A stretch of 64,000 bases of DNA from Alphaproteobacteria bacterium (GCA_033344895.1 JAWPMN010000001.1:2922001-2986000); one strand, 5' to 3'; positions 32,623 through 41,870 are shown, numbered from the stretch's first letter. Program-made: numbers and translations. Notes: generated from the sequence alone by a model not told the origin.

Positions 32623-33320
32623 CGCGTTCCCGAGACTTTTCAGGCTTCTCGAAGATGCATGTGCCGACCCGGCGTCAACTGGGCATCGGAATGGGGGCGG
32701 CGTTGCTGCTTGGCGGCTGTTCCGTCGCGCTTCCCGGAAGCGGCGCGCCACCGCGTATCTACGTCCTAACGCCGAAGAGCACATTCGGTGAGGAGATTCC
32801 CAACGTCGACTGGCAATTGCTGATCGAACCGCCGCAGGCGGCGGCCGGCATATCGTCGGCACGCATTGCCTTGCGTCGATCGCTGATCGAGCTTGAATAT
32901 TTCGCACGGGCCGCCTGGACCGATAGCGCGCCGGCCATGATCCAGACGCTCATGATCGAAAGCTTCGAAAACTCCAACAAGATCGTGTCGGTCGGCAGAC
33001 AGGCCATCGGTCTGCGCTCGGATTTTATCCTCAAGACCGACCTTCGGGAGTTCCAGGCCGAATTCATGGACGAGAACGGCAATCCGTTGCCGTCAGGATC
33101 GCCGCCGAATATCCGCATTCGGATGAATGCCAAACTGGTCAAGATGCCTCAACGCACCATCGCCGGATCGCGCACGATCGAGTATGTCCTGCCGGCGCCG
33201 GGATCGTCCATGGTCGACATCATTGCGGGGTTCGATGAGGCCCTGGGGAAGACCCTGAAGCGGATCGTCGGCTGGACGCTTGAGGAAGGACAGCGTATCT
33301 ACTCCGCATCGGGTGACTGA
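32619..33320 (+). CDS. ABC-type transport auxiliary lipoprotein (PqiC-like)
   Basis: A 233-residue predicted outer-membrane lipoprotein. The lipobox LLLGGC lies at about residues 31-36 after a basic, hydrophobic start (RRQLGIGMGAALLLGGC). The body fits the auxiliary lipoproteins that accompany MCE transporters (RIYVLTPKSTF near the start). Known partners such as PqiC sit at the outer membrane and receive the MCE conduit. The start overlaps the MCE gene by four bases. A later ATG (32655, MHVPTRRQ) would leave a more normal signal length and cannot be excluded. It is the last gene of the lipid-transport operon. Confidence 0.85.
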   Translation: MTRSRDFSGFSKMHVPTRRQLGIGMGAALLLGGCSVALPGSGAPPRIYVLTPKSTFGEEIPNVDWQLLIEPPQAAAGISSARIALRRSLIELEYFARAAWTDSAPAMIQTLMIESFENSNKIVSVGRQAIGLRSDFILKTDLREFQAEFMDENGNPLPSGSPPNIRIRMNAKLVKMPQRTIAGSRTIEYVLPAPGSSMVDIIAGFDEALGKTLKRIVGWTLEEGQRIYSASGD

Positions 33321-33345
33321 GGTCTTAACGCCGGGAGCAGCGATC

Positions 33346-34683
33346 ATGACGCATGTATTCCATCGGGCCTGCGGCGCACCGCCGCCAACCGCCGTGAAGG
33401 GCGACGGCTGCTATATCGTCGATGCGGACGGCAAGCGCTATCTGGATGCATCGGGTGGGGCTGCGGTCAGCTGCCTCGGCCATTCTCATCCCAAGGTGAT
33501 TCAGGCGATCAAGGATCAGGTCGACGCCATCGCCTTTGCTCATACCGGCTTTTTCACGAACGATCCGGTGGAGAAGCTGGCGAGCTTCCTGGCGGAACGC
33601 GCCCCGGGCGACCTCGACTATGTCTATTTCGTCTCGGGCGGGTCCGAGGCCATGGAAGCCGCCTTGAAGCTCGCCCATCAGTACTTCTGGGAAAAGGGCG
33701 AAGGTCAGCGGCGTCACTTCATCGCCCGGCGCCAGAGCTATCATGGCAACACGCTGGGGGCGCTGGCCGTCGGCGGCAACATGTGGCGGCGGGAGCAGTT
33801 CGCGCCGATCCTGATCGACGCCCAGCATATCTCGCCCTGTTATGCGTATCGCGAAAAGAAGGACGGTGAGAGCCTGGAAGAATACGGCAGACGGGCGGCC
33901 GACGAACTGGAAGCCCGCCTGCAGGAAGTCGGGCCGGAAAATGTTGTCGCCTTCGTCGCGGAACCGGTGGTCGGTGCGACGGCGGGGGCGCTGGTCCCAG
34001 CGCCGGGATATCTGAAGCGAATCCGCGAAATCTGTGACCGTCATGGCATCCTGCTGATCCTGGATGAGGTCATGTGCGGCATGGGACGGACGGGCAGTCT
34101 CTTTGCCTGTGAGCAGGAAGGCGTTGCGCCGGACATCTTGGCGACAGCAAAGGGGCTGGGCGCCGGGTATCAGCCGATCGGGGCCACGCTTTGCACGCGT
34201 GAGATCTACGACACGATCCGTGACGGGTCGGGTTTCTTCCAGCATGGTCATACCTATATGGCGCATCCCACCGCTGCCGCAGCCGCCCTCGCGGTGCAGC
34301 AGGTGATCGAAGAGGACAACCTGCTTGAAAATGTTCGAAAGCGGGGCGTGCAGTTGATGGAGCGTCTGACGGCCCGGTTCGGCAACCACCCGAATGTTGG
34401 CGACATACGCGGCCGGGGCCTGTTCATCGGTCTTGAACTCGTTGCCGACCGTGGAACGAAGGAGCCGCTGGATCCGGCGCTGAAGATTCATGCGGCGATA
34501 AAGAAACATGCCATGGCACGCGGGCTGATGTGCTACCCGGGCGGCGGCACGATCGATGGCAAGCTCGGGAATCACATCCTGCTGGCGCCGCCCTTCATCA
34601 TCGATGACAGCCATGTCGAGGAAATCGTCGAGAAACTGGGCGGTGCGGTTGATGATGCCCTGGCCGGTGCCGGGCTGACCTGA
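33346..34683 (+). CDS. Class III PLP-dependent aminotransferase
   Basis: A 445-residue fold-type I aminotransferase (omega-amino acid:pyruvate group). Visible family features are YLDASGGAAVSCLGHSHP, the cofactor-site aspartate in LLILDEVMCGMGRTG, and the PLP lysine in ATAKGLGAGYQPIGA. The C-terminal GRGLFIGLELV and CYPGGGTIDG also fit. The ATG at 33346 has GGGAG eight bases upstream; the longer frame overlaps the lipoprotein gene. It lies three bases before a BKACE gene that is itself eight bases before a TAXI binding protein, so a joint catabolic role is likely. The exact amino donor is not readable. Confidence 0.9.
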   Translation: MTHVFHRACGAPPPTAVKGDGCYIVDADGKRYLDASGGAAVSCLGHSHPKVIQAIKDQVDAIAFAHTGFFTNDPVEKLASFLAERAPGDLDYVYFVSGGSEAMEAALKLAHQYFWEKGEGQRRHFIARRQSYHGNTLGALAVGGNMWRREQFAPILIDAQHISPCYAYREKKDGESLEEYGRRAADELEARLQEVGPENVVAFVAEPVVGATAGALVPAPGYLKRIREICDRHGILLILDEVMCGMGRTGSLFACEQEGVAPDILATAKGLGAGYQPIGATLCTREIYDTIRDGSGFFQHGHTYMAHPTAAAAALAVQQVIEEDNLLENVRKRGVQLMERLTARFGNHPNVGDIRGRGLFIGLELVADRGTKEPLDPALKIHAAIKKHAMARGLMCYPGGGTIDGKLGNHILLAPPFIIDDSHVEEIVEKLGGAVDDALAGAGLT

Positions 34684-34686
34684 TCC

Positions 34687-35538
34687 ATGTCTTCGTCGGA
34701 CAAGACCGCAGGTCTGCCACCGCTGATTCTCGCGGTCGCACCCAATGGTGCGCGCAAGACGAAGGCCGACCATCCGGCATTGCCCATGGGGGCGGACGAG
34801 ATCGGTCGAACCGCGGCGGCCTGTCAGGACGCCGGCGCGTCGATGATCCATCTGCATGTGCGCAACGCCGAAGGCACCCACACGCTGGATGCCGAGCTAT
34901 ATCGAGATGCCATAGCGGCGGTTCGTCGTGAAGCCGGGGACGGAATGATCGTTCAGGTCACATCCGAAGCTGTCGGCATCTATGCCGCCGAGCAGCAGCG
35001 TTCGATGGTACGTGACGTTCGGCCGGAGGCAGTATCACTGGCAATCCGGGAACTGGTGCCCGATGCCGATAGCGAACGCGACTTTGCCGAATTTGCCGAT
35101 TGGATGCGTTCCGAACGTATCGCGCCGCAATACATTCTGTATGACGACAAGGATGTGCGCCGATATGCCGATCTGCGCCGCCGTGGTGTAATCACCGATG
35201 AGGCGCCTTTCGTTCTGTACGTGCTGGGTCGGTACAGCAAGGGGCAGACATCCGAACCCTCGGATCTGCTGCCGTTTCTGACTGCCGCTCAGGATGAGGC
35301 GTTGCAGGTACACTGGGCCGTTTGCGCCTTCGGGCCCAAGGAAGCGGCCTGTGCGCTGACGGCGGCTGCCCTGGGCGGAAACAGTCGAATTGGGTTCGAG
35401 AACAATCTCTACCTTGCGAATGGAGAGGTCGCACCCGACAATGCGGCCCTGATCGAGCAGGTCGCAAATCAGGCGGAACTGGTGGGGCGGGAACTCGCCG
35501 GTCCGGCAGCGGCCCGTAAAGTACTAGGGATGAAATAG
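34687..35538 (+). CDS. BKACE-family (DUF849) beta-keto acid cleavage enzyme
   Basis: A 283-residue TIM-barrel metal enzyme. The family, typified by the 3-keto-5-aminohexanoate cleavage enzyme of lysine fermentation, condenses a beta-keto acid with acetyl-CoA and releases a CoA ester plus acetoacetate. The zinc-binding HLHVRN motif is at about residues 55-60. The C-terminal RIGFENNLYL, containing the conserved acidic residue, is at about 235-244. VAPNGARKTK near the start matches the family. It is tightly coupled between an aminotransferase and a TAXI substrate-binding protein. Substrates vary widely across BKACEs, so no specific one is proposed. Confidence 0.88.
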   Translation: MSSSDKTAGLPPLILAVAPNGARKTKADHPALPMGADEIGRTAAACQDAGASMIHLHVRNAEGTHTLDAELYRDAIAAVRREAGDGMIVQVTSEAVGIYAAEQQRSMVRDVRPEAVSLAIRELVPDADSERDFAEFADWMRSERIAPQYILYDDKDVRRYADLRRRGVITDEAPFVLYVLGRYSKGQTSEPSDLLPFLTAAQDEALQVHWAVCAFGPKEAACALTAAALGGNSRIGFENNLYLANGEVAPDNAALIEQVANQAELVGRELAGPAAARKVLGMK

Positions 35539-35546
35539 GGGGAACG

Positions 35547-36560
35547 ATGTTGGGCATTCGGAAAACGGCGCTGGGCGCGCTGACGGCCATGGGACTGGCT
35601 CTCGGCGGGCTTGCCGCGGGCAGCGCGTCGGCGCAATCGCCTTCGACGAGCGTCGATCTCGCCATTCCGGGTGCCGGGGAACGGTTGCTGATCGGCGGCG
35701 GGCTGCCTTTCGGGCTTTATTTTCCGATGGCCGGAACCCTGTGCCGGCTGATTGAAACCGGCGCAAATCCGCAGCCCTGCGCTGTCGCCAGCCTGTCCGA
35801 CAGTGCGGCGGCCATCGATGCCCTGACCTCTGGTGAGATGCCGTTCGCCATCGTGCAGAGCGACTGGTTGCACCACGCGGTTCATGGCACCAGCCGCTAC
35901 CAGGAAACCGGCCCGTCGGAGGACCTTCGAGCCGTAGCCGCCTTCTATACCGAAGCCTTTACAATATTCGTCAAGGCAACCGGACCGATTGCCAGTCTGG
36001 AAGATCTCGAGGACAAGCGCGTGAGTGTCGGTCCCTCCGGCAGCTATCGCGGTATCATGGCGGATGTGGCGCTGGACGCGGCCGGGCTGGACCGGGACGA
36101 TCTGGCCGAAGCCAGCGGTGAACCCGTCGTCGACGCGATTGAACGGCTTTGCGATGGGCGAACGGATGCCGTTGTGGTCATGGCCGTGCATCCTGCCGAG
36201 CTGTTGACCTCGGCCGGGCGCCGCTGCGGGATCGCCCCGCTTTCCTTTGCGGACGGGGAAGTTTCGGAGATGCTGGGCGCCTTGCTTGGCTATGCCGAAG
36301 TGATCATCCCGGCAAAGACCTATCCCGGCCAGACCGTGCCGGTGCGTACGGTCGGACTGCGACCGGTCCTGGCGACGACCGTTGATGCCGACCCGGCGTT
36401 GGTCGGGGCGCTGACGACGGCGATCACGCGGGGGCTGGACCGACTGAATGCGTCGCATCCGGCCTTTTCAACAATCCGTGTCGAGGACCTGACGACCGCG
36501 TCATCCTTCGCTCCGTTGCATCCTGCGGCGGCTCAGGCGCTCGGGGCAGGCGGGCAGTAG
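35547..36560 (+). CDS. TAXI-family TRAP substrate-binding protein, divergent paralogue 1
   Basis: A 337-residue periplasmic protein with signal peptide (start MLGIRKTALG, predicted cleavage after SAS-A, about residue 29). It shares the TAXI layout with the two downstream paralogues: a Cys in TLCRLIE, the AIVQSDWLHHAVHG segment, EAFTIFVKA, SLEDLEDKRVSVG and a PLHPAA ending. The glycine-rich opening motif (GTGGxTGVYF in the others) is here LIGGGLPFGLYF, so it is the most divergent of the three. GGGGGA precedes the ATG. It is coupled to the BKACE gene by eight bases. Confidence 0.88.
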   Translation: MLGIRKTALGALTAMGLALGGLAAGSASAQSPSTSVDLAIPGAGERLLIGGGLPFGLYFPMAGTLCRLIETGANPQPCAVASLSDSAAAIDALTSGEMPFAIVQSDWLHHAVHGTSRYQETGPSEDLRAVAAFYTEAFTIFVKATGPIASLEDLEDKRVSVGPSGSYRGIMADVALDAAGLDRDDLAEASGEPVVDAIERLCDGRTDAVVVMAVHPAELLTSAGRRCGIAPLSFADGEVSEMLGALLGYAEVIIPAKTYPGQTVPVRTVGLRPVLATTVDADPALVGALTTAITRGLDRLNASHPAFSTIRVEDLTTASSFAPLHPAAAQALGAGGQ

Positions 36561-36604
36561 TCGCTCGTCCTCTCTCAACCTTACCGGCAGGCAGTCCGCG
36601 TCGA

Positions 36605-36633
36605 TTGACGTCATTCGGGCGGCACGGCATACT
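36605..36633 (+). promoter_or_regulatory. Possible sigma-70-type promoter for the second TAXI gene
   Basis: TTGACG (36605-36610), a 17-base spacer and CATACT (36628-36633) match five and four of six consensus positions. They lie in the 137-bp gap before the second TAXI gene. The spacing is ideal, but the -10 match is weak. Confidence 0.4.
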
Positions 36634-36697
36634 TTTTCCAAGAAGAAGATAATTGACCGCGAACTGGCTTCATGGGGACATACCTCAGAGGCAAGAA

Positions 36698-37756
36698 ATG
36701 CGGGTAAGGAACAGGGTGAACAATCTCGCCGACAACGCCTGGGCAGCAGGCGGGCATCTTGGCATCCGCCGCCCTTTATGCCGGATCTCTGGGATTCTGG
36801 CGCTGGTAGTGATCGGCCTTGTCCTGGTCGGCACCCTCGCCATGCCCGCCCATGCGGCGCAGAGATTCGTGGTCGTCGGTACTGGCGGCGTAACGGGCGT
36901 CTACTTTCCCGCAGGGGGCGCTCTGTGCCGTGTAATCAATAATCAGCGCAAGGACCACGGCATTCGATGCTCCGTCGAGGCAACGGCGGGGTCGGTTTAC
37001 AATGTCGGCGCCGTCATGGACGGGGATCTGGATCTGGCGATCGTCCAATCCGATGTTCAGTTTCAGGCCTATCGCGGCGAAGGACCCTTCGCCGGCGCCC
37101 CGCAAAGGGATCTCAGGGCCCTGTTTTCGCTGCATCCGGAGGCCTTTACCGTTGTCGCCCGCGCCGGATCCGGCATCACCGCATTGCGGGACCTGGAGGG
37201 GAAACGGGTCAATATCGGGAATCCGGGCTCCGGTCAGCGCAGCGTAATGGAAACTGTGATGGCGGGTCTGGGCTGGACGATGGCCAGTTTCGCTTCGGCA
37301 TCCGAACTGACATCCCGCAACCAGGCGCAGGCGCTCTGCGACGGAGAGGTCGATGCCATCGTCTTCATGGTCGGCCATCCCAACGCGTCCATTCGCGAAG
37401 CATTGTTTACCTGCGACAGCTATCTGGTGCCCGTCGATGGGCCGGAAGTCGCGGCGATTCTTGCGGATGACCGGAATTTCGGTCCCGTCGAGATCGATCT
37501 TGCATTGTATGGCCGGTCGGGAGAGCCGGTGCCAAGCTTCGGCGGGCTGGCGACGGTTGTCGCCTCCAGCCGGACAAGCGACGATGATGTCTATGCCATG
37601 GTGCGTGCGGTGTTTACCGATCTGGCAGGGGTAAAGGTGCAGCACGACGCGCTGGCACGGCTGGAGCCGGAGACGATGGTAGCGGAAGGGCTCTCCGCGC
37701 CCCTTCATCCCGGCGCGGAGCGATACTTCAGGGAGGTCGGGCTGGTGCAGAACTAG
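36698..37756 (+). CDS. TAXI-family TRAP substrate-binding protein, paralogue 2
   Basis: A 352-residue secreted binding protein. A long N-terminus precedes a hydrophobic signal segment (ISGILALVVIGLVLVGTLA, then PAHAA for cleavage). Mature features are VVVGTGGVTGVYFPAGGALC, LDLAIVQSDVQFQAYRG, PEAFTVVAR, GKRVNIGNPGSGQRS and APLHPGAERYF. The ATG at 36698 follows AGAGGCAAGAA; a TTG 45 bases upstream is unlikely. It may have its own promoter at 36605. Ligands of known TAXI proteins include glutamate and other organic acids; the ligand here is unknown. Confidence 0.9.
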   Translation: MRVRNRVNNLADNAWAAGGHLGIRRPLCRISGILALVVIGLVLVGTLAMPAHAAQRFVVVGTGGVTGVYFPAGGALCRVINNQRKDHGIRCSVEATAGSVYNVGAVMDGDLDLAIVQSDVQFQAYRGEGPFAGAPQRDLRALFSLHPEAFTVVARAGSGITALRDLEGKRVNIGNPGSGQRSVMETVMAGLGWTMASFASASELTSRNQAQALCDGEVDAIVFMVGHPNASIREALFTCDSYLVPVDGPEVAAILADDRNFGPVEIDLALYGRSGEPVPSFGGLATVVASSRTSDDDVYAMVRAVFTDLAGVKVQHDALARLEPETMVAEGLSAPLHPGAERYFREVGLVQN

Positions 37757-37923
37757 CCTGACGCGCCCGCAAGGAATGCGCGTCGCCGATTGGCGGCGGG
37801 TGTGGAAAGGGGTTGGCCGCGGCGGAGACTGCGCCAACCCGCAACGAGAAAGAGAACCGGGGGGCAACCCGCAGACTGGTACAGGGAAACCCAAAGAGTG
37901 ATTACAAGAAGGGAGTTCATAAC

Positions 37924-38889
37924 ATGATGATCAAGAAGCTGGGCGTGACGGCCGCTCTCATGGGCGCCGCCATGTTCTCCACCGCCGCGACCGCCGAAAC
38001 CAATATCGTGATCGGCACCGGCGGCGAAACGGGCGTTTACTATCAGGTCGGCGGCGCGATTTGCCGTCTGGTCAACCGCGGCACGTCGGATCACGAAATC
38101 AAGTGCACGCACACGACCGGCGGGTCGGTGTCGAACATCAACGGTATCCGGAATGGTGATCTGGATCTGGGGGTTGCCCAGTCCGACTGGCAGTACCACG
38201 CCTATAACGGCACGGCGCCGGACAAGTTCCCGGAAGGTGCCTTTGAAGAACTGCGCGCGGTGTTTTCCGTCCATCCGGAGCCGTTCACCGTCGTGGCCCG
38301 CGCCGATTCCGGCATCAAGACGTTCGAAGACCTGAAGGGCAAGCGCGTCAATGTCGGCAATCCCGGTTCGGGTGCCCGTGCGACGATGGAAGTCGTGATG
38401 GAAAAGATGGGCTGGACGATGGACAGCTTCTCGCTGGCGTCCGACCTGAACTCCAAGGAGCAGGCGGCCGCGCTGTGCGACAACAAGGTCGACGCGATCG
38501 TCTTCACGGTCGGCCACCCGGCCGGCACCATCAAGGAAGCCACGACGACCTGTGATTCCGTGCTGATCGACGTCAACAACGACGTCGTCCAGAAACTGGC
38601 GTCCGACAACGCGTACTACGCGATGACGACGATTCCGGGCGGCATGTACAAGGGCACGGACAACGACGTCACCACCTTCGGCGTCGGTGCCACTTTCGTT
38701 GCGTCCACCGCGACCAGCGAAGAGACCGTCTACCAGGTCGTGAAGGCCGTCTTCGACAATTTCGACCGGTTCAAGAAGATGCACCCCGCATTCGCGAACC
38801 TGGAAGAAGCGAAGATGATCACGAACAACCTGTCCGCTCCGCTGCATGACGGCGCGGTCAAGTACTACAAGGAACGGGGCTGGATGTAA
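37924..38889 (+). CDS. TAXI-family TRAP substrate-binding protein, paralogue 3
   Basis: A 321-residue secreted binding protein with a classical signal peptide (MMIKKLGVTAALMGAAMFST, cleavage near TAETN). It carries the canonical IGTGGETGVYYQVGGAICR motif, LDLGVAQSDWQYHAYNG and NVGNPGSGARATMEVV, and ends APLHDGAVKYYKERGW. GAAGGGAG precedes the double ATG at 37924/37927. Codon use looks strongly optimised (few rare codons), as expected for an abundant binding protein. It is the closest of the three to the permease and is separated from it by a strong hairpin, so it is the best candidate for the permease's main partner. Confidence 0.93.
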   Translation: MMIKKLGVTAALMGAAMFSTAATAETNIVIGTGGETGVYYQVGGAICRLVNRGTSDHEIKCTHTTGGSVSNINGIRNGDLDLGVAQSDWQYHAYNGTAPDKFPEGAFEELRAVFSVHPEPFTVVARADSGIKTFEDLKGKRVNVGNPGSGARATMEVVMEKMGWTMDSFSLASDLNSKEQAAALCDNKVDAIVFTVGHPAGTIKEATTTCDSVLIDVNNDVVQKLASDNAYYAMTTIPGGMYKGTDNDVTTFGVGATFVASTATSEETVYQVVKAVFDNFDRFKKMHPAFANLEEAKMITNNLSAPLHDGAVKYYKERGWM

Positions 38890-38922
38890 TCCGGCCTTGT
38901 CCAAGTAGCCGATAAGGAGGGC

Positions 38923-38974
38923 GCTGCGGTGCCGGCCCGAAGCCGGTCCGGCGCCGCAGCCCCTTCATCTTTTT
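38923..38974 (+). terminator. Strong hairpin between TAXI binding protein and permease
   Basis: GCTGCGGTGCCGG (38923-38935) pairs with CCGGCGCCGCAGC (38948-38960), 13 pairs including one G-U, followed by CCCTTCATCTTTTT. It sits 34 bp after the third TAXI stop and about 80 bp before the permease. In operons of binding protein plus permease such a partial terminator commonly keeps permease expression below binding-protein expression. Confidence 0.75.
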
Positions 38975-39050
38975 ATTCGTTCGTCAATTTTTGGAAGCGC
39001 GAAACGCGTCGGGAAACAAAACGCAGTCGGTCGAGCAGGGGGAATAGGGC

Positions 39051-41870
39051 ATGAGCGAGCAGAACAGCGGTTCGGGGATGAGCCAGGAGGAGTTGGACGA
39101 TCTCGTCGCCTCCACCGATACGGGCGGCCGAAATCCCTCCAACAAGGGCATTCTGAAGGCGATGGCGATCATTGCCTTCCTGTGGGCGCTGTTCCAGGTC
39201 TGGATTGCCTCACCGATTCCCTATGAAGTCGGTATCGGGGTTTTCTCCAGCCGGGAAGCGCGGTCGATCCACCTGGCCCTGGCCCTGATCCTCTGCTTCA
39301 TGGCCTATCCGGCCTTCAAGCGGTCGCCACGATCGTATATCCCGATCACGGACTGGATTCTTCTCATTGCCGGGGCATTCGCGGCCTTCTATCTGTTCGC
39401 CGCCGATCTGGCGATTGTCGGAGAGATCTTCGGCACCCGCCTGAGCGACCGACCCAACAATCCGAATACGTTCGATATCGTCGTCTTCTGCGTCGGCATT
39501 GTCTGCCTGTTCGAGGCGACGCGCCGCAGCCTTGGGCCGCCTCTGGCGATCCTTGGTATCCTCTTCCTGCTCTATACCTATTTCGGGGAGTATTTCCCGG
39601 GGCTGCTGGAATGGAAGGGCGCCAGTTTCGGTGCGATGGCCTATCACCAGTGGCTGTCGCAATCCGGCGTCTTCGGCATTGCACTGGGGGTGTCGACCGA
39701 TCTCGTCTTCCTGTTCGTCCTGTTCGGCGCGCTCCTGGATAAGGCCGGGGCGGGCAGCTACTTCATCAAGGTCGCCTTCTCCCTGATGGGGCATCTGCGC
39801 GGCGGTCCGGCCAAGGCGGCCGTCGTCGCCTCCGGGATGACCGGGCTGATTTCCGGCTCGTCGATCGCCAATGTCGTGACCACCGGGACCTTCACGATTC
39901 CGATGATGAAACGGGTCGGCTTCAGCAACGAGAAAGCCGGCGCAGTCGAGGTCGCATCCTCGGTGAACGGGCAGATCATGCCGCCGGTCATGGGCGCGGC
40001 TGCCTTCCTGATGGTCGAGTACGTCAATATTCCGTATTTCGACGTCGTTAAACACGCCTTCCTGCCGGCGATCATCAGCTACATCGCGCTGGTCTATATC
40101 GTCCATCTAGAGGCAATGAAGCAGAACATGCAGGCGCTGCCGCGCGCGACAGAGGCCAAGCCGGTGAAACTGCAGATACTGTCCTTCCTGATGACTGCGG
40201 CGATGTTCGTTGCCATCGGTGGCGGCGTTGCCTGGCTGGCGGATGCCTATCTGGCCCTGCAATCGGCCCCTGAGCTGATGCTGGCGGCTGGTGTCGCGCT
40301 GGTCGCGCTCATCGCGCTGTGCAAAGGGATTTCCGCTTCCGCGTCCGAAGGGACCAAGGCAGCGGTGTTCTCGACCTTCACGATGGTGGTCGGGTACTGC
40401 ATCGTCGGCGGCTTCTTCCTGATGTATCTGCTGGATGCGCTGGAACAGGGGCTGGACGGCGCCGGGCTGGGCTTCCTGCTGCCCTGGATCGTCGGGCTGC
40501 TGCTGATCCTGGTCTATGCCTTCCTGGTGCGCATCTGCGCGACCTATCCGGATCTGGAACCGGACGATCCGGATTCCGAGATCGTGTCTCTGCCGCTTCC
40601 AAAGCCGACCATCATGTCGGGCCTGCACTTCCTGCTGCCGGTTCTGCTGCTGATCTGGATGCTGATGGTGGAGCGCAAGTCGCCCAGCCTGTCGGCCTTC
40701 TGGGCGGTAGCCCTGATGATGTTCATCCTGATCACGCAGCGCAGTCTGTTTGCCTTCTTCCGCGGACAGACCGGCGGCCAGCTTGGGCAAGGTGTCCGGG
40801 ATCTGGTCGACGGCATGATCGCCGGTGCCCGGAACATGATCGGGATCGGCATCGCCACGGCCGCCGCCGGTGTGATCGTCGGTTCCGTCTCGCAAACCGG
40901 TATCGGCAGCGCCTTGGCGGATCTTGTGGAACTTCTGTCCCAGGGACAGTTGATCCTGATCCTGATTTGGACGGCGATCCTCAGCCTCATCCTGGGCATG
41001 GGCCTGCCGACGACGGCGAACTACATCGTCGTGTCGTCGTTGCTGGCCCCTGTCGTGGTCGCGCTGGGGCAGCAGAACGGATTGGTCGTTCCGCTCATCG
41101 CGGTGCACCTCTTCGTCTTCTACTTCGGGATCATGGCGGACGTAACCCCACCGGTCGGACTTGCGTCCTTTGCGGCTGCGGCCGTGTCCGGCGGGGACCC
41201 GATCAAGACGGGCTTTGTCGCCTTCTTCTATTCCATGCGCACGGCACTGCTGCCGTTCCTGTTCATCTTCAACACCGATCTGCTGCTGATCGACGTCGGG
41301 CCGACGGAGGCGGTCCTTGTCTTCGTGGTTGCCACGGCGGCGATGTTGATATTCACAGCCGGATTCCAGGGCTACTTCCTTGCTCGATCTCGGATTTATG
41401 AATCGGTGCTGCTGATCCTGATTGCCTTCTCGCTGTTCAGACCGGGCTTCTGGATGGACATGATCATCGAGCCGACGAACAGCGTCCCGCCGGGCAGCAT
41501 CGTCGAGCAGTTCGAAAGGGCAGAACCGGGGACAGAATTGCGCTTCCAGGTCGATGGGCTGGATAGCGTCGGCGAGCCGCTATCCTTCACCGCAATCGTC
41601 GAGGTCCCGGAAGGGGAAACCGGCGAGGAGCGGATTGCCAATTTCGGGCTGGAACTGCTGATCGACGGCAACGATGTGACGATCGACAATGTCTCATTCG
41701 ATTCCCCGGCCGATGAGCAGGGCGTCTTCGACTGGGATCAGAAGATCGTCGATGTGAAGGTGCCGGCTGATCAACCGCCGAAGGAATTGATCTGGATTCC
41801 GGCGCTTGTGCTTCTGGGCTTCGTCGCGCTGCTGCAGTCGCGTCGCCAGAAATCCCTGGCCACCGCATAG
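39051..41870 (+). CDS. TAXI-TRAP transporter fused permease (4TM + 12TM)
   Basis: A 939-residue inner-membrane protein fusing the small DctQ-like and large DctM-like subunits, as is usual for TAXI systems. A hydrophilic N-terminus is followed by many transmembrane helices. Conserved DctM-type segments include GSSIANVVTTGTFTIPMMKR, SVNGQIMPPVMGAAAFLM, GLPTTANYIVVSSLLAPV and FGIMADVTPPVGLASFAAAA. After the last core helix there is a soluble extension of about 120 residues (DUF3394-like: GTELRFQVDGLDSVGEP) and a final helix (LIWIPALVLLGFVALL). GGGGGA lies just before the ATG. It probably imports an organic acid using a sodium or proton gradient with the TAXI proteins upstream. Confidence 0.93.
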   Translation: MSEQNSGSGMSQEELDDLVASTDTGGRNPSNKGILKAMAIIAFLWALFQVWIASPIPYEVGIGVFSSREARSIHLALALILCFMAYPAFKRSPRSYIPITDWILLIAGAFAAFYLFAADLAIVGEIFGTRLSDRPNNPNTFDIVVFCVGIVCLFEATRRSLGPPLAILGILFLLYTYFGEYFPGLLEWKGASFGAMAYHQWLSQSGVFGIALGVSTDLVFLFVLFGALLDKAGAGSYFIKVAFSLMGHLRGGPAKAAVVASGMTGLISGSSIANVVTTGTFTIPMMKRVGFSNEKAGAVEVASSVNGQIMPPVMGAAAFLMVEYVNIPYFDVVKHAFLPAIISYIALVYIVHLEAMKQNMQALPRATEAKPVKLQILSFLMTAAMFVAIGGGVAWLADAYLALQSAPELMLAAGVALVALIALCKGISASASEGTKAAVFSTFTMVVGYCIVGGFFLMYLLDALEQGLDGAGLGFLLPWIVGLLLILVYAFLVRICATYPDLEPDDPDSEIVSLPLPKPTIMSGLHFLLPVLLLIWMLMVERKSPSLSAFWAVALMMFILITQRSLFAFFRGQTGGQLGQGVRDLVDGMIAGARNMIGIGIATAAAGVIVGSVSQTGIGSALADLVELLSQGQLILILIWTAILSLILGMGLPTTANYIVVSSLLAPVVVALGQQNGLVVPLIAVHLFVFYFGIMADVTPPVGLASFAAAAVSGGDPIKTGFVAFFYSMRTALLPFLFIFNTDLLLIDVGPTEAVLVFVVATAAMLIFTAGFQGYFLARSRIYESVLLILIAFSLFRPGFWMDMIIEPTNSVPPGSIVEQFERAEPGTELRFQVDGLDSVGEPLSFTAIVEVPEGETGEERIANFGLELLIDGNDVTIDNVSFDSPADEQGVFDWDQKIVDVKVPADQPPKELIWIPALVLLGFVALLQSRRQKSLATA

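Noticed and set aside
31165-32907. Minus-strand open frame of 580 codons over the MCE gene
   Set aside because: Antisense shadow; the plus-strand MCE protein has clear family motifs and operon overlaps.
33325-34881. Minus-strand open frame of 518 codons over the aminotransferase
   Set aside because: Antisense shadow; the plus-strand enzyme carries the PLP-site motifs.
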